DNA from: Candidatus Latescibacterota bacterium
GTDB lineage: Bacteria > Latescibacterota > UBA2968
Direction: 5' to 3'
Assembly: GCA_022824945.1 (NCBI GenBank)
Contig: JAJDYX010000010.1
Span: 1-64,000, forward strand
Length of the DNA stretch: 64,000 nucleotides
The position numbers were made by a program, and so were the translations under genes. The notes under the pieces are model-generated. The model saw only the letters and a program-made list of their open reading frames with translations, made no database searches and had not been told where the DNA came from. Shown one piece after another: positions 27,684 through 35,736 of this stretch (positions within the stretch are counted from its first letter, which is position 1; every line of letters begins with the position of its first letter).

Positions 27684-28979
27684 ATGCCCGATATCATCAG
27701 GATAAACGACGTAAGTGCATGGGAAGATAAAGAAGTTGTGATCGAGGGATGGCTGTACAACAAACGTTCGAGCGGCAAATTGCACTTTCTTCAGGTCAGA
27801 GATGGCTCTGGCACGATTCAGTGCGTGGTGTTTCAAGGCGATGTATCGCCAGACGTTTTTGAAAGGGCTTCAGACCTGGGGCAAGAGTCGTCCCTCAGAG
27901 TGACGGGTACGGTTCGAGCTGATGCGCGCTCGCCCATCGGCTTTGAAATTGGCGTCAACGATATCGAAATTGTGCATTGGGCAGAGGATTATCCGATTAC
28001 GCCCAAAGAACACGGCACGGCATTTTTGATGGATCACCGCCATTTGTGGCTGCGCTCATCGCGCCAACACGCCATTTTAAGCGTGCGCGCTGAAATTGTC
28101 AAAGCCTGTCGCGATTATTACGACAATAATGGTTTTACACTTATTGACGCGCCCATTTTTACACCGTCATCCTGCGAAGGCACCAGTACGCTTTTTGAAA
28201 CCGATTATTTCGATGAGAAAGCATTTCTGACGCAGAGTGGTCAGCTGTATATGGAAGCAGCGGCTATGGCGTTTGGCAAGGTGTACTGTTTTGGACCGAC
28301 TTTCCGGGCTGAGAAATCCAAGACGCGGCGTCATTTAACCGAATTTTGGATGGTCGAGCCAGAGGTGGCCTATATGGACCTGTCGGGTAATATGGATCTG
28401 GCTGAAGACTTTATTTGTTGTGTTGTTCAGCGCGTGATAAAAACCTGTCGGTCTGAACTCGTGAGCTTGCAACGCGACCTCGCGCCCCTACAACGGGTGC
28501 AAAAACCATTTCATAGGATATCTTATTCAGATGCACATAAGTTGCTAAAAGACGCGGGTCGCGATCACACATGGGGGGAGGACTTTGGTGCTGAGGATGA
28601 GACCGTGTTGGCCAATGCACACGATCGCCCCGTGATCGTGCATCGGTATCCGGCAGCTTGCAAAGCTTTTTATATGAAGGGGGATCCGGAAGATTCCCAA
28701 CTGGCATTGTGTATGGATGTGTTGGCCCCCGAAGGATATGGCGAAATCGTCGGTGGGGGACAGCGCGAGGACGATCTGGAGGTCTTACGGCGGAAGCTCG
28801 CCGAACACGGTCTTGACGAGGCGCCGTTCCAGTGGTACCTGGACCTCAGGCACTATGGATCGGTGCCGCATTCCGGTTTCGGATTGGGTATTGAGCGTAC
28901 AGTCGCGTGGATATGCGGCTTGTCCCATGTCCGCGAGACGATTCCATTTCCCCGACTTTTGCAAAGATTATATCCTTAG
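27684..28979 (+). CDS. asnS: Asparaginyl-tRNA synthetase
   Basis: The 431-residue class IIb synthetase has an N-terminal OB anticodon-binding domain ([24 protein letters not shown]). Class II motif 2 is [19 protein letters not shown] and motif 3 is [15 protein letters not shown]. The motif pattern fits AsnRS rather than AspRS. It is the first gene of a pair with leuS, and gatC elsewhere in the window suggests Glu/Asp amidation capacity as well. No T-box leader is visible upstream. Confidence 0.94.
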   Translation: MPDIIRINDVSAWEDKEVVIEGWLYNKRSSGKLHFLQVRDGSGTIQCVVFQGDVSPDVFERASDLGQESSLRVTGTVRADARSPIGFEIGVNDIEIVHWAEDYPITPKEHGTAFLMDHRHLWLRSSRQHAILSVRAEIVKACRDYYDNNGFTLIDAPIFTPSSCEGTSTLFETDYFDEKAFLTQSGQLYMEAAAMAFGKVYCFGPTFRAEKSKTRRHLTEFWMVEPEVAYMDLSGNMDLAEDFICCVVQRVIKTCRSELVSLQRDLAPLQRVQKPFHRISYSDAHKLLKDAGRDHTWGEDFGAEDETVLANAHDRPVIVHRYPAACKAFYMKGDPEDSQLALCMDVLAPEGYGEIVGGGQREDDLEVLRRKLAEHGLDEAPFQWYLDLRHYGSVPHSGFGLGIERTVAWICGLSHVRETIPFPRLLQRLYP

Positions 28980-28992
28980 GAGTTGTATTTCA

Positions 28993-31431
28993 ATGGCTTA
29001 CGAGTTTTCTGAGATTGAAAAAAAATGGCGTCAACGCTGGGAAGATACTGATCTGTACCGCAGTCAAATCGATCCCAGCCGCCCCAAGCACTATGCTTTG
29101 ACTATGTTGCCTTACACTTCGGGTGATCTCCACATTGGTCACTGGTATGCGATTGTTCCCTCTGATGTTCGGGCGCGATATATGCGGATGAAGGGACATA
29201 ATGTACTGTTTCCCATCGGTTTTGATGCTTTTGGATTGCCCGCTGAAAACGCTGCAATCCAACGGGGTATTCACCCGGCAAAATGGACGTTGGACAATGT
29301 GGAACGCATGCGCAGACAACTAAAAACAATGGGTGCAATGTTTGACTGGACGCGCGAAGCGATAACCTGTTTGCCTGAATACTACAGATGGACGCAGTGG
29401 TTATTCCTCAAATTTTACGCCAATGGTCTGGCTTATCGTGAGAAAGCCCCCGTCGATTGGTGTCCACAGTGCAATACGACCCTGGCCCGAGAGCAGGTTT
29501 GGGGCGAGGATCGACACTGCGAGCGGTGTGATACGCCCGTGATTAAAAAGGATCTGGATCAATGGCTGTTTCGGATTACCAGATATGCTGAAGAATTACT
29601 CGATTTTTCAGAAATTGAGTGGCCGGACCGTGTGAAGGCCATGCAGGAGAACTGGATTGGACGGAGTGAAGGCGTTGAATTTGAAATGCAAGTTAAGAAT
29701 TCAGATTATTCGTTTCGCGTGTTCACAACGCGCCCAGATACCATTTTTGGCATGTCATTTGCGGTTTTAGCACCCGAACATCCATTAGTCGATGAGATAA
29801 CCGCGCCCGACCAACGGGAAGCTATTAAAGCATATTGTGCAAAAGCCAGCCGTCAGTCGGAGATTGAGCGGCTTTCTGTAGATAAAGAACAGGATGGCGT
29901 TTTCACTGGCGCGTATGCAATTAATCCCATGAACAATGCCGATGTGCCCATTTATATCGCCGACTATGTGTTGCTTCAATATGGCACTGGAGCCATTATG
30001 GCTGTGCCTGCACACGATGAACGCGATTTTGATTTTGCAAAAAAGTATGGGTTGTCCATTCCCGTTGTGATTACCCCGGATGATTGGGACGGTGAAACAC
30101 TCATCCAGCCATATACTGGTGAGGGCTGTATGGTAAACTCGGGACAATTCGATGGTTTGTTCTCGCAAGATGGAAAAGATGCAGTGGCCGATGACCTCGA
30201 ATCCCGAGGCATTGGCGAGAGACAAATCAATTATCGCCTTCACGATTGGCTGATTTCCCGCCAGCGTTATTGGGGATGTCCCATACCGATTATTTACTGT
30301 GATACGTGTGGAATTGTTCCCGTGGCAGTGCGTGATCTACCCGTAATGCTGCCCGATGATGCAGAGTTTTTGCCGACGGGTGAATCGCCTCTCAAATATC
30401 ACGAGGGTTTTCTACACACGATTTGCCCCCAATGTGGTGCTTCAGCGCAGCGAGAGACGGATACAATGGATACCTTTATGTGTTCTTCCTGGTATCAGTA
30501 TCGCTATTTAAGCCCACATTACGATGCGGGGCCTTTTGAACCTCACGAGGGTGAATATTGGCTGCCCGTCGATCAATATACAGGGGGTATAGAACACGCG
30601 ACTATGCATCTGCTCTACACGCGATTCTTCACCAAAGCCATGCGCGATCTGGACCTCGTCAGTGACGATGAACCTATGACGCACTTGTTTAATCAAGGAG
30701 TTATTCTGGGTGAAGATCAAGAAAGAATGAGCAAGTCGCGGGGCAATGTTGTCAATCCCGACGATTTGATTGTGCAGTATGGAACGGATTGTATCCGAGC
30801 TTATGTGATGTTTCTGGGGCGGTGGGAACAGGGCGGCCCGTGGAATTCGTCGAGCCTGGAAGGTATTCCGAGATTTTTGAACCGCGTGTGGCGTATAGTA
30901 GTTGAAAATGGTGATCCAGCAAAGGGCGATGCTACGCAAGAAGCCCAGGATGATCTGCGGCGCTTAACACATCAGACCATCCGCAAGGTGTCTGAAGATT
31001 TTGAGACCTTCGGATTTAATACAGCATTGGCCGCGCTTATGACGTTTAGCAATGGGTTATTGGCGGCCCAAAATACGCCTGTTGTGCATACAGATGCGTG
31101 GAAAGAAGCCATTGAGACGCTTATCTTGCTCCTGGCACCTGTTACTCCACATATTTCCGAAGAGCTGTGGTCTCGAATTGGGGGAGAGTACAGCGTTCAT
31201 CAACAGAATTGGCCCGAATGGGACGAAGATCTCGCTCGGCCCGCAACAATTGAGATGCCGGTTCAGGTCAATGGCAAAGTTCGTGCCCGAATGGAAGTTG
31301 AGGTTGATGCAGGACAGGAGGAGATTGAAAGCCTGGCGCTGGAACAGCCGAATGTACAAGCGCATGTGCAAGACAATAATCCGAAAAAAATAATCGTCAT
31401 TCCCAATCGGCTGGTCAATATTGTTGTGTAA
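28993..31431 (+). CDS. leuS: Leucyl-tRNA synthetase
   Basis: The 812-residue class Ia synthetase has HIGH at residues 47-50 (GDLHIGHWYAIVPSDV) and the KMSKS loop as RMSKS near 578. It has an inserted CP1 editing domain with TTRPDTIFG and VPAHDERDFDF. A Zn-binding Cys set (WCPQCNTTL...CERCDTPV) lies near residue 160. ATG 28993 gives the correct N-terminus; the open frame upstream lies in asnS. AGGAG overlaps the asnS stop. Confidence 0.97.
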   Translation: MAYEFSEIEKKWRQRWEDTDLYRSQIDPSRPKHYALTMLPYTSGDLHIGHWYAIVPSDVRARYMRMKGHNVLFPIGFDAFGLPAENAAIQRGIHPAKWTLDNVERMRRQLKTMGAMFDWTREAITCLPEYYRWTQWLFLKFYANGLAYREKAPVDWCPQCNTTLAREQVWGEDRHCERCDTPVIKKDLDQWLFRITRYAEELLDFSEIEWPDRVKAMQENWIGRSEGVEFEMQVKNSDYSFRVFTTRPDTIFGMSFAVLAPEHPLVDEITAPDQREAIKAYCAKASRQSEIERLSVDKEQDGVFTGAYAINPMNNADVPIYIADYVLLQYGTGAIMAVPAHDERDFDFAKKYGLSIPVVITPDDWDGETLIQPYTGEGCMVNSGQFDGLFSQDGKDAVADDLESRGIGERQINYRLHDWLISRQRYWGCPIPIIYCDTCGIVPVAVRDLPVMLPDDAEFLPTGESPLKYHEGFLHTICPQCGASAQRETDTMDTFMCSSWYQYRYLSPHYDAGPFEPHEGEYWLPVDQYTGGIEHATMHLLYTRFFTKAMRDLDLVSDDEPMTHLFNQGVILGEDQERMSKSRGNVVNPDDLIVQYGTDCIRAYVMFLGRWEQGGPWNSSSLEGIPRFLNRVWRIVVENGDPAKGDATQEAQDDLRRLTHQTIRKVSEDFETFGFNTALAALMTFSNGLLAAQNTPVVHTDAWKEAIETLILLLAPVTPHISEELWSRIGGEYSVHQQNWPEWDEDLARPATIEMPVQVNGKVRARMEVEVDAGQEEIESLALEQPNVQAHVQDNNPKKIIVIPNRLVNIVV

Positions 31432-31455
31432 CTGTTACAAGTAATGTATAAAGAA

Positions 31456-31487
31456 AAAGGACAGGTTTTTACACCTGTCCTTTTTTT
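31456..31487. terminator. Bidirectional terminator between leuS and gcvT
   Basis: AAAGGACAGGT / ACCTGTCCTTT is an 11-bp perfect stem with A- and T-runs on both sides, placed between two convergent genes. It can serve both strands. Confidence 0.85.
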
Positions 31488-31508
31488 AAGCCCTTATTTG
31501 GTAAAGAG

Positions 31509-32600
31509 TTACCGCTTAAAAAAGGGCCTGGGAACAATTCGCGCTTTGAGGGCGCGGTTTCGGATCGCAATGGCGAGTTCTGTCCCAATTTCTGAATAGT
31601 TGGGAGGGACATAACCCATTGCGATATTCTTTTTTAGATAGGGCGCGGTTGTGCCACTGGTGACTTGGCCAATTGTATTTCCGGAATGATCCAGGATTTC
31701 GTAACCGTGACGGGGGATGCCGCGGTCGATCATTTCGATCATCACGAGTGTCTTTGTCGGGCCATCCGCACGCTGTTTCTCAATGGCTCCGGCACCCGAG
31801 AATTCGCCCGCCTGTGAGACGAATCTATCCAAACCGGCTTCTAATGGTGTTGTTGCTTCGTCGAGTTCCTGCCCGTAGAGGGGGAGGGAGGCTTCGATGC
31901 GGAGTGTATCCCGTGCGCCCAACCCTGCAGGTGATACATCGGGTGATGCGATGAGGGCATTCCAGATTGCCGCTGCATCTTCTGTTCGTGTAAATATTTC
32001 AAAACCATTCCTTCCTTCGCCAGTATATCCCGTGCGGGCAATATGAACGGGTATTCCCGCGAGTTCTGCTTTGCGAATGCGGAAAAAACCGATTTCAGAG
32101 AGATTCCGATTTGCGATAGGGGAGAGTACAGCCTCTGCTTTTGGGCCTTGAAGCGCGATGAGGGCAAATTCTTCACTGCGATTGGTCACTTGAATATTGT
32201 CAAAGGATTTTGCGACTGCCTGGACATGTTTCCAGTCTTTATCGACATTTGAGGCGTTTACGACGATCAGGTAGGTTGTCTCGCCGAGGCGGTAAACGAT
32301 GATGTCGTCAATTGCGCCGCCATTTTTGTTGAGGAATAAAGAATACTGACCGCGGCCAATGCCGATGCGGTCTATATCATTCGCTGTTAGATGTTGGACC
32401 AGTTTCCTGGCTCCCTTGCCTTTAAATTCAAATTCTCCCATGTGCGAGACATCAAATAGTCCAGCTTGCGATCGCACCGCTTGATGTTCCGCGACTATCC
32501 CCTCGTATTGGACTGGCATTTCCCAGCCGCCAAATGGAACCATTCGAGCATTGGTTTTGTGGTGTATTTCGTTTAGCGGCGTTTTTTTTAAGTTTTCCAA
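31509..32600 (-). CDS. gcvT: Aminomethyltransferase (glycine cleavage T protein)
   Basis: The 363-residue folate-dependent T protein transfers the aminomethyl carbon to tetrahydrofolate. Family segments are MVPFGGWEMPVQYEGI, GLFDVSHMGEF, NASNVDKDW, RTGYTGEGRNGFEIF and a C-terminal GYVPPNYSEIGTELAI. It starts at TTG 32600, with AGGAG eight bases ahead. No other gcv genes are in the window, and no glycine riboswitch is recognisable in the AT-rich leader. Confidence 0.95.
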   Translation of the reverse strand: MENLKKTPLNEIHHKTNARMVPFGGWEMPVQYEGIVAEHQAVRSQAGLFDVSHMGEFEFKGKGARKLVQHLTANDIDRIGIGRGQYSLFLNKNGGAIDDIIVYRLGETTYLIVVNASNVDKDWKHVQAVAKSFDNIQVTNRSEEFALIALQGPKAEAVLSPIANRNLSEIGFFRIRKAELAGIPVHIARTGYTGEGRNGFEIFTRTEDAAAIWNALIASPDVSPAGLGARDTLRIEASLPLYGQELDEATTPLEAGLDRFVSQAGEFSGAGAIEKQRADGPTKTLVMIEMIDRGIPRHGYEILDHSGNTIGQVTSGTTAPYLKKNIAMGYVPPNYSEIGTELAIAIRNRALKARIVPRPFFKR

Positions 32601-32966
32601 CTATTTTCTCCTCTCTTTGTTTTAAATTTCAGTTTTCTCCTCTTTGGTTCTTGTTTTTAAAAAAATTTAGTTTCTCGCCTGTTTTTTTAAGTCAGGACCG
32701 CTCCCATTTTGTTTTTTTGTCCCATATTTTTTGAAGTATTCATTTTTTGAGGCTTCTGCTTGTATTTTGCCATATTTCAGTTTTTTCGTTTTCAGGACAT
32801 TTATTTTTTGAAAATTCGTGTAAAATGTGTCTTTTCTCGAAAAATAACAAAAATTCGTTATTTATGCCTCTTTTTTTGTTATTTTACCCCTTGACGATAT
32901 GGAAAAATAATACTAATTTAATGGAAATAAATTATAAAAATAATGGAATGTAAAAAGGGAGGGAAG
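32601..32966. other. AT-rich divergent intergenic region
   Basis: These 366 bases between gcvT and the HTH gene are strikingly rich in T/A runs compared with the flanks. They contain no credible gene. The seven-base word AAATAAC / GTTATTT occurs three times (32842-32848, 32857-32863, 32878-32884), making overlapping inverted and direct repeats just ahead of a promoter-like element. An operator for the divergent HTH protein is plausible. Confidence 0.5.
32891..32919 (+). promoter_or_regulatory. Candidate promoter of the HTH gene
   Basis: TTGACG (32891-32896), a 17-base spacer, then TAATTT (32914-32919), about 48 bases before the ATG. The AAATAAC-type repeats abut it upstream. Confidence 0.45.
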
Positions 32967-33566
32967 ATGGAGAATTACGGAATTTCCGAAGCCGCAAAAA
33001 TTCTTAAAGTAACTGATAAAACAATAAGAAATTATATTAATAGGGGTTTTTTAAAGCCTGAAAAATGGAATGGGACCTGGCGAATATCCCGAGATGAAAT
33101 TGAGGAATTATTTAGGAAAAAATTTGGAAAAAAAATGATGGAAAATCATATTGAAATGAGCTATAATCCCGATCAAATTCTCGTGGAAAAATCCGAATTT
33201 GAAGCGCAACAACAGAAATTGGGAAAATTGGCAGCGATTGAAATAGCCGAAAAGGAACTGAGAGCAGAAATTCGCAGCGCAAACGAACGCAATGCACAAT
33301 TAGAAGCGTCATCGGCTTCTGGATGGACACAGGCGCGTGCTCTAAAAGAAGAACTCGAAAAGGCACGAGAAGAGCTGAATATAGCAAAAGAAAGGGAAAA
33401 ACAAGCGGAAGAAGATGCAAATTGGCTGCGCAGACAACAAGAAGAACAGCAGGAGAGCACTCAGAGAAGCGCCGAAACGATTCTGAAACTACGCGAAGAG
33501 AATAAACGGCTGTCAGATCTGTTATATCGCCAGGCTCTCGGACTTGTGGAAGAGGACGCGAAATGA
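32967..33566 (+). CDS. HTH (MerR/excisionase-like) protein with long coiled coil
   Basis: About 199 residues. Residues 1-45 form a helix-turn-helix (ENYGISEAAKILKVTDKTIRNYINRG...WRISRDEIEELF) like excisionase or MerR DNA-binding domains. Residues about 75-190 are an uninterrupted charged coiled coil (EKELRAEIRSANERNAQLE; EELEKAREELNIAKEREKQ). The start ATG 32967 has GGGAGGGAAG ahead. The first 60 codons are AT-rich, unlike the neighbours. The layout recalls KfrA-like or chromosome-organising DNA-binding proteins, but the function is not known. Acquisition by transfer is possible. Confidence 0.75.
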   Translation: MENYGISEAAKILKVTDKTIRNYINRGFLKPEKWNGTWRISRDEIEELFRKKFGKKMMENHIEMSYNPDQILVEKSEFEAQQQKLGKLAAIEIAEKELRAEIRSANERNAQLEASSASGWTQARALKEELEKAREELNIAKEREKQAEEDANWLRRQQEEQQESTQRSAETILKLREENKRLSDLLYRQALGLVEEDAK

Positions 33567-33734
33567 TGCGGATTGATTTCGTAGGATTTAAGCACGGTGG
33601 TTCAGGGCGAGAATTTTAGGCGGATTTTCCCTTAAGTTTACATAATGCATCTTATACCGTATTTTTGAGCGTGTACAATTTTCGCTTGGGCAAACCTAAA
33701 TCGTGGAGTTTATCTCGGCGTATAGCATGCAATC

Positions 33735-33781
33735 AAAAAAACTCCTTACATGTGCAGGCGCATCGCGTAAGGAGTTTTTTT
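33735..33781. terminator. Bidirectional terminator
   Basis: AAAAAACTCCTTAC / GTAAGGAGTTTTTT is a 14-bp perfect stem, including the A- and T-runs, between two convergent genes. The stretch 33567-33734 before it shows no gene. Confidence 0.85.
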
Positions 33782-33799
33782 GTGTTTGGTGGTGGCTGG

Positions 33800-34027
33800 T
33801 CAGGTTTTAAGCAAGATCAGCGTCGCAAGCGAAAGCCAACTTGTAAGGATAAGACCAACAACCCAAAGAAAGTGTTTGTCCATGCGGTTTTCCAGATTGT
33901 TCAAGCGGCTTTCCATGTTATTCAGGCGGTTTTCCATGCTGGTCAGTCTTTGGGCGATTTGATCAATTAGACCTTCCAGTTTTGCCAGTCGCTCAGAATC
34001 TGATTGCGGGTTAATGAGATTTGCCAT
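33800..34027 (-). CDS. Small coiled-coil protein with C-terminal membrane helix
   Basis: The 75-residue product has heptad-patterned repeats (ENRLNNMESRLNNLENRMD; three copies of a 7-residue unit). One C-terminal transmembrane helix (FLWVVGLILTSWLSLATLILL) follows. AGGA precedes the ATG. No enzyme motif is present. Such tail-anchored coiled coils are often oligomerising membrane proteins or phage-holin-accessory-like; its role here is unknown. Confidence 0.7.
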   Translation of the reverse strand: MANLINPQSDSERLAKLEGLIDQIAQRLTSMENRLNNMESRLNNLENRMDKHFLWVVGLILTSWLSLATLILLKT

Positions 34028-34162
34028 GAAGTGTCCTTATATGGGCTTAAGAGAACAAGTCCCACTTGGCAGCCTGAGACTTACACAATCAACCGCTAAA
34101 TAAATCTACCAGATTCGCATTATTGACACAATGGTTTATTTTTCTGCACCTACTTTAAAGTT

Positions 34163-34825
34163 CTAATCTATCTCAATACCCATCAGGTTCAATTGCCCGC
34201 GTGCAAATCTTGCGACGGATGACTTCGCGTATTCGTTGACGATCTTTTGGTACGCATCACTCGCTTGCTGGGGCATTTTTCCGAGTTCGTAACATCTACC
34301 GGCTTCCTTCAGGGCTATAGGCGCAAATGGTGAGTTGGGGTGCGCTTCGGCAAAGGTTGCGAACTGTTGACCTGCTTCTGAGAATTGTTTTTCATTTTCA
34401 AGACAGGACGCCAAACCCGACCAGGCACCATACCCCAATGGTCCGTCTGTTGGGTATTCATCCAGATATTGTTGAAAATATGTCTGGGCCTCTGCAATGC
34501 GTCCTTCTTCATAGTGCAAATTGGCCAGCGCCATTAATGCTTCGCCCGCTTCGGCTTCACCTGCGTAGGTTTCTATGACTTCCTGCGATGCGGCAAGCGC
34601 ATCTTCTACGCGCCCTTCATAAAGTGCGATATAAACGTCTCCGAGAGCTGTGCGAGCCGCCTCTGCGTGTTGTGTTTGTGTGCGATAAAAAAACAGGACT
34701 ATCAGCGCAGCGACAATGGCAATGCCAAATCCCGTGAGAATTCTGATATAATTTGCTTCAATCTGCCCCCAAACCTTGAGGAACCAGACCAGTATGTCTT
34801 CTTGTTGTGGCTGTGGTGGCTGCAT
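34163..34825 (-). CDS. TPR protein, YfgM-like
   Basis: The 220-residue protein has one N-terminal membrane helix (residues about 28-47, ILTGFGIAIVAALIVLFFY). Tetratricopeptide units follow (GDVYIALYEGRVEDALAAS; LANLHYEEGRIAEAQTYFQQYLDEYP; GRCYELGKMPQQASDAYQKI). This matches the TPR_21/YfgM type of periplasmic-facing chaperone helpers of the Sec translocon. GGAGGAG precedes the ATG. A terminator lies between it and the efflux operon upstream, so it is a separate unit. Confidence 0.78.
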   Translation of the reverse strand: MQPPQPQQEDILVWFLKVWGQIEANYIRILTGFGIAIVAALIVLFFYRTQTQHAEAARTALGDVYIALYEGRVEDALAASQEVIETYAGEAEAGEALMALANLHYEEGRIAEAQTYFQQYLDEYPTDGPLGYGAWSGLASCLENEKQFSEAGQQFATFAEAHPNSPFAPIALKEAGRCYELGKMPQQASDAYQKIVNEYAKSSVARFARGQLNLMGIEID

Positions 34826-34906
34826 AAATGATCTCCTCCCCTACCCTATTATGAAATGTTAAAGTTCTGTGGTGTAAGGTATATAAATCGCGCAATTTGG
34901 GCAAGA

Positions 34907-34944
34907 TAAAGAAAAAACCGCTCTTTCTTATAGAGAGGTTTTTC
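34907..34944 (-). terminator. Terminator of the efflux operon (minus strand)
   Basis: AAACCGCTCT pairs with AGAGAGGTTT (one mismatch). On the minus strand the stem is followed by TTTTTTC. It lies about 60 bases past the last efflux gene. Confidence 0.75.
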
Positions 34945-35001
34945 ACTGAAGTTTTTGAACTGGAGCACCTTTTTTCGATGTTGCTTTTGGCCCTTACGCT
35001 A

Positions 35002-35736
35002 TCACAGCAACTTTTCGCGCTCTATCATTCGTCTCAGGGCGAGAAAAATGAACAATATACCGAGAATGGCAATGCCCGCGCGGTTTAAGACCACGCGATT
35101 TATCCACAAGCTGGTATCTAAATCAGAGGGTGGGGCAAATGGCTTGAGAAAAAGGTAATACGATGTATCCTCAAACGCCTCGGTAGAAAGCAAAATACCA
35201 ATCAGAAGCCCAACGGCGAGCATACCTGCCGCATTGCCACTGCGGAACAAAACAGAAAAAAGAAATGTGGCTCCTACCATAAAAAAGGCGGGAATACAGG
35301 CATTCAATCCACCCAAAATATAGGGGAACTCCGCGAAAAAGTAGTAGGAAATCGTGCTCATTGCCATCAACGTGACAAAGAGTGCAGCACTGATAGACAC
35401 AATTCTCACGGCCCAGGTCGCGTAGTGGCTGATCGCTGTACTGAACAAAATCTCAAGCGTATCCTTATCCCTCTCCCCCGACACCAGATCCATCGTCAGA
35501 TAGATCGCAAGTACTGTGCCCGGCACTTCTACCAATACATGGAGGGCTAGCTCGACCGAAAGTCCCTCGCCCGGACGCCAAATTGCAATCGCGTACAAAA
35601 TTGCGTAATACGCCAAAACTCCGCAAAACATAAAAATCATTTTGCGGTGAAAAACGATTCTCATGCTCAAGCTGTGCAATTTGCCCACGAAAAAGAGCAA
35701 CTCACGCCATGTTAGATTATTTGTATTCATCGCCAT
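35002..35736 (-). CDS. ABC-2-type transporter permease
   Basis: About 244 residues with six predicted membrane helices (IFMFCGVLAYYAILYAIAIW; LHVLVEVPGTVLAIYLTMDL; IVSISAALFVTLMAMSTISYY; ACIPAFFMVGATFLFSVLF; GMLAVGLLIGILL; IAILGILFIFLAL). The SGERDKDTLEILFSTAIS coupling helix is typical of ABC-2 permeases. The start at ATG 35736 (or 35730) overlaps the end of the RND-ABC fusion by about 20 bases, so translation is coupled. It is presumably the membrane partner of the ATPase domain at the end of that fusion. Confidence 0.85.
   Translation of the reverse strand: MAMNTNNLTWRELLFFVGKLHSLSMRIVFHRKMIFMFCGVLAYYAILYAIAIWRPGEGLSVELALHVLVEVPGTVLAIYLTMDLVSGERDKDTLEILFSTAISHYATWAVRIVSISAALFVTLMAMSTISYYFFAEFPYILGGLNACIPAFFMVGATFLFSVLFRSGNAAGMLAVGLLIGILLSTEAFEDTSYYLFLKPFAPPSDLDTSLWINRVVLNRAGIAILGILFIFLALRRMIEREKLL

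Noticed and set aside
28480..28500. gcgcccctacaa run inside asnS resembling the dispersed palindrome
   Set aside because: It lacks both the palindrome and the 13-base flank, and is coding.
32601..32966. Glycine riboswitch in the gcvT leader
   Set aside because: The leader is A/T-run sequence without the conserved purine-rich riboswitch core.
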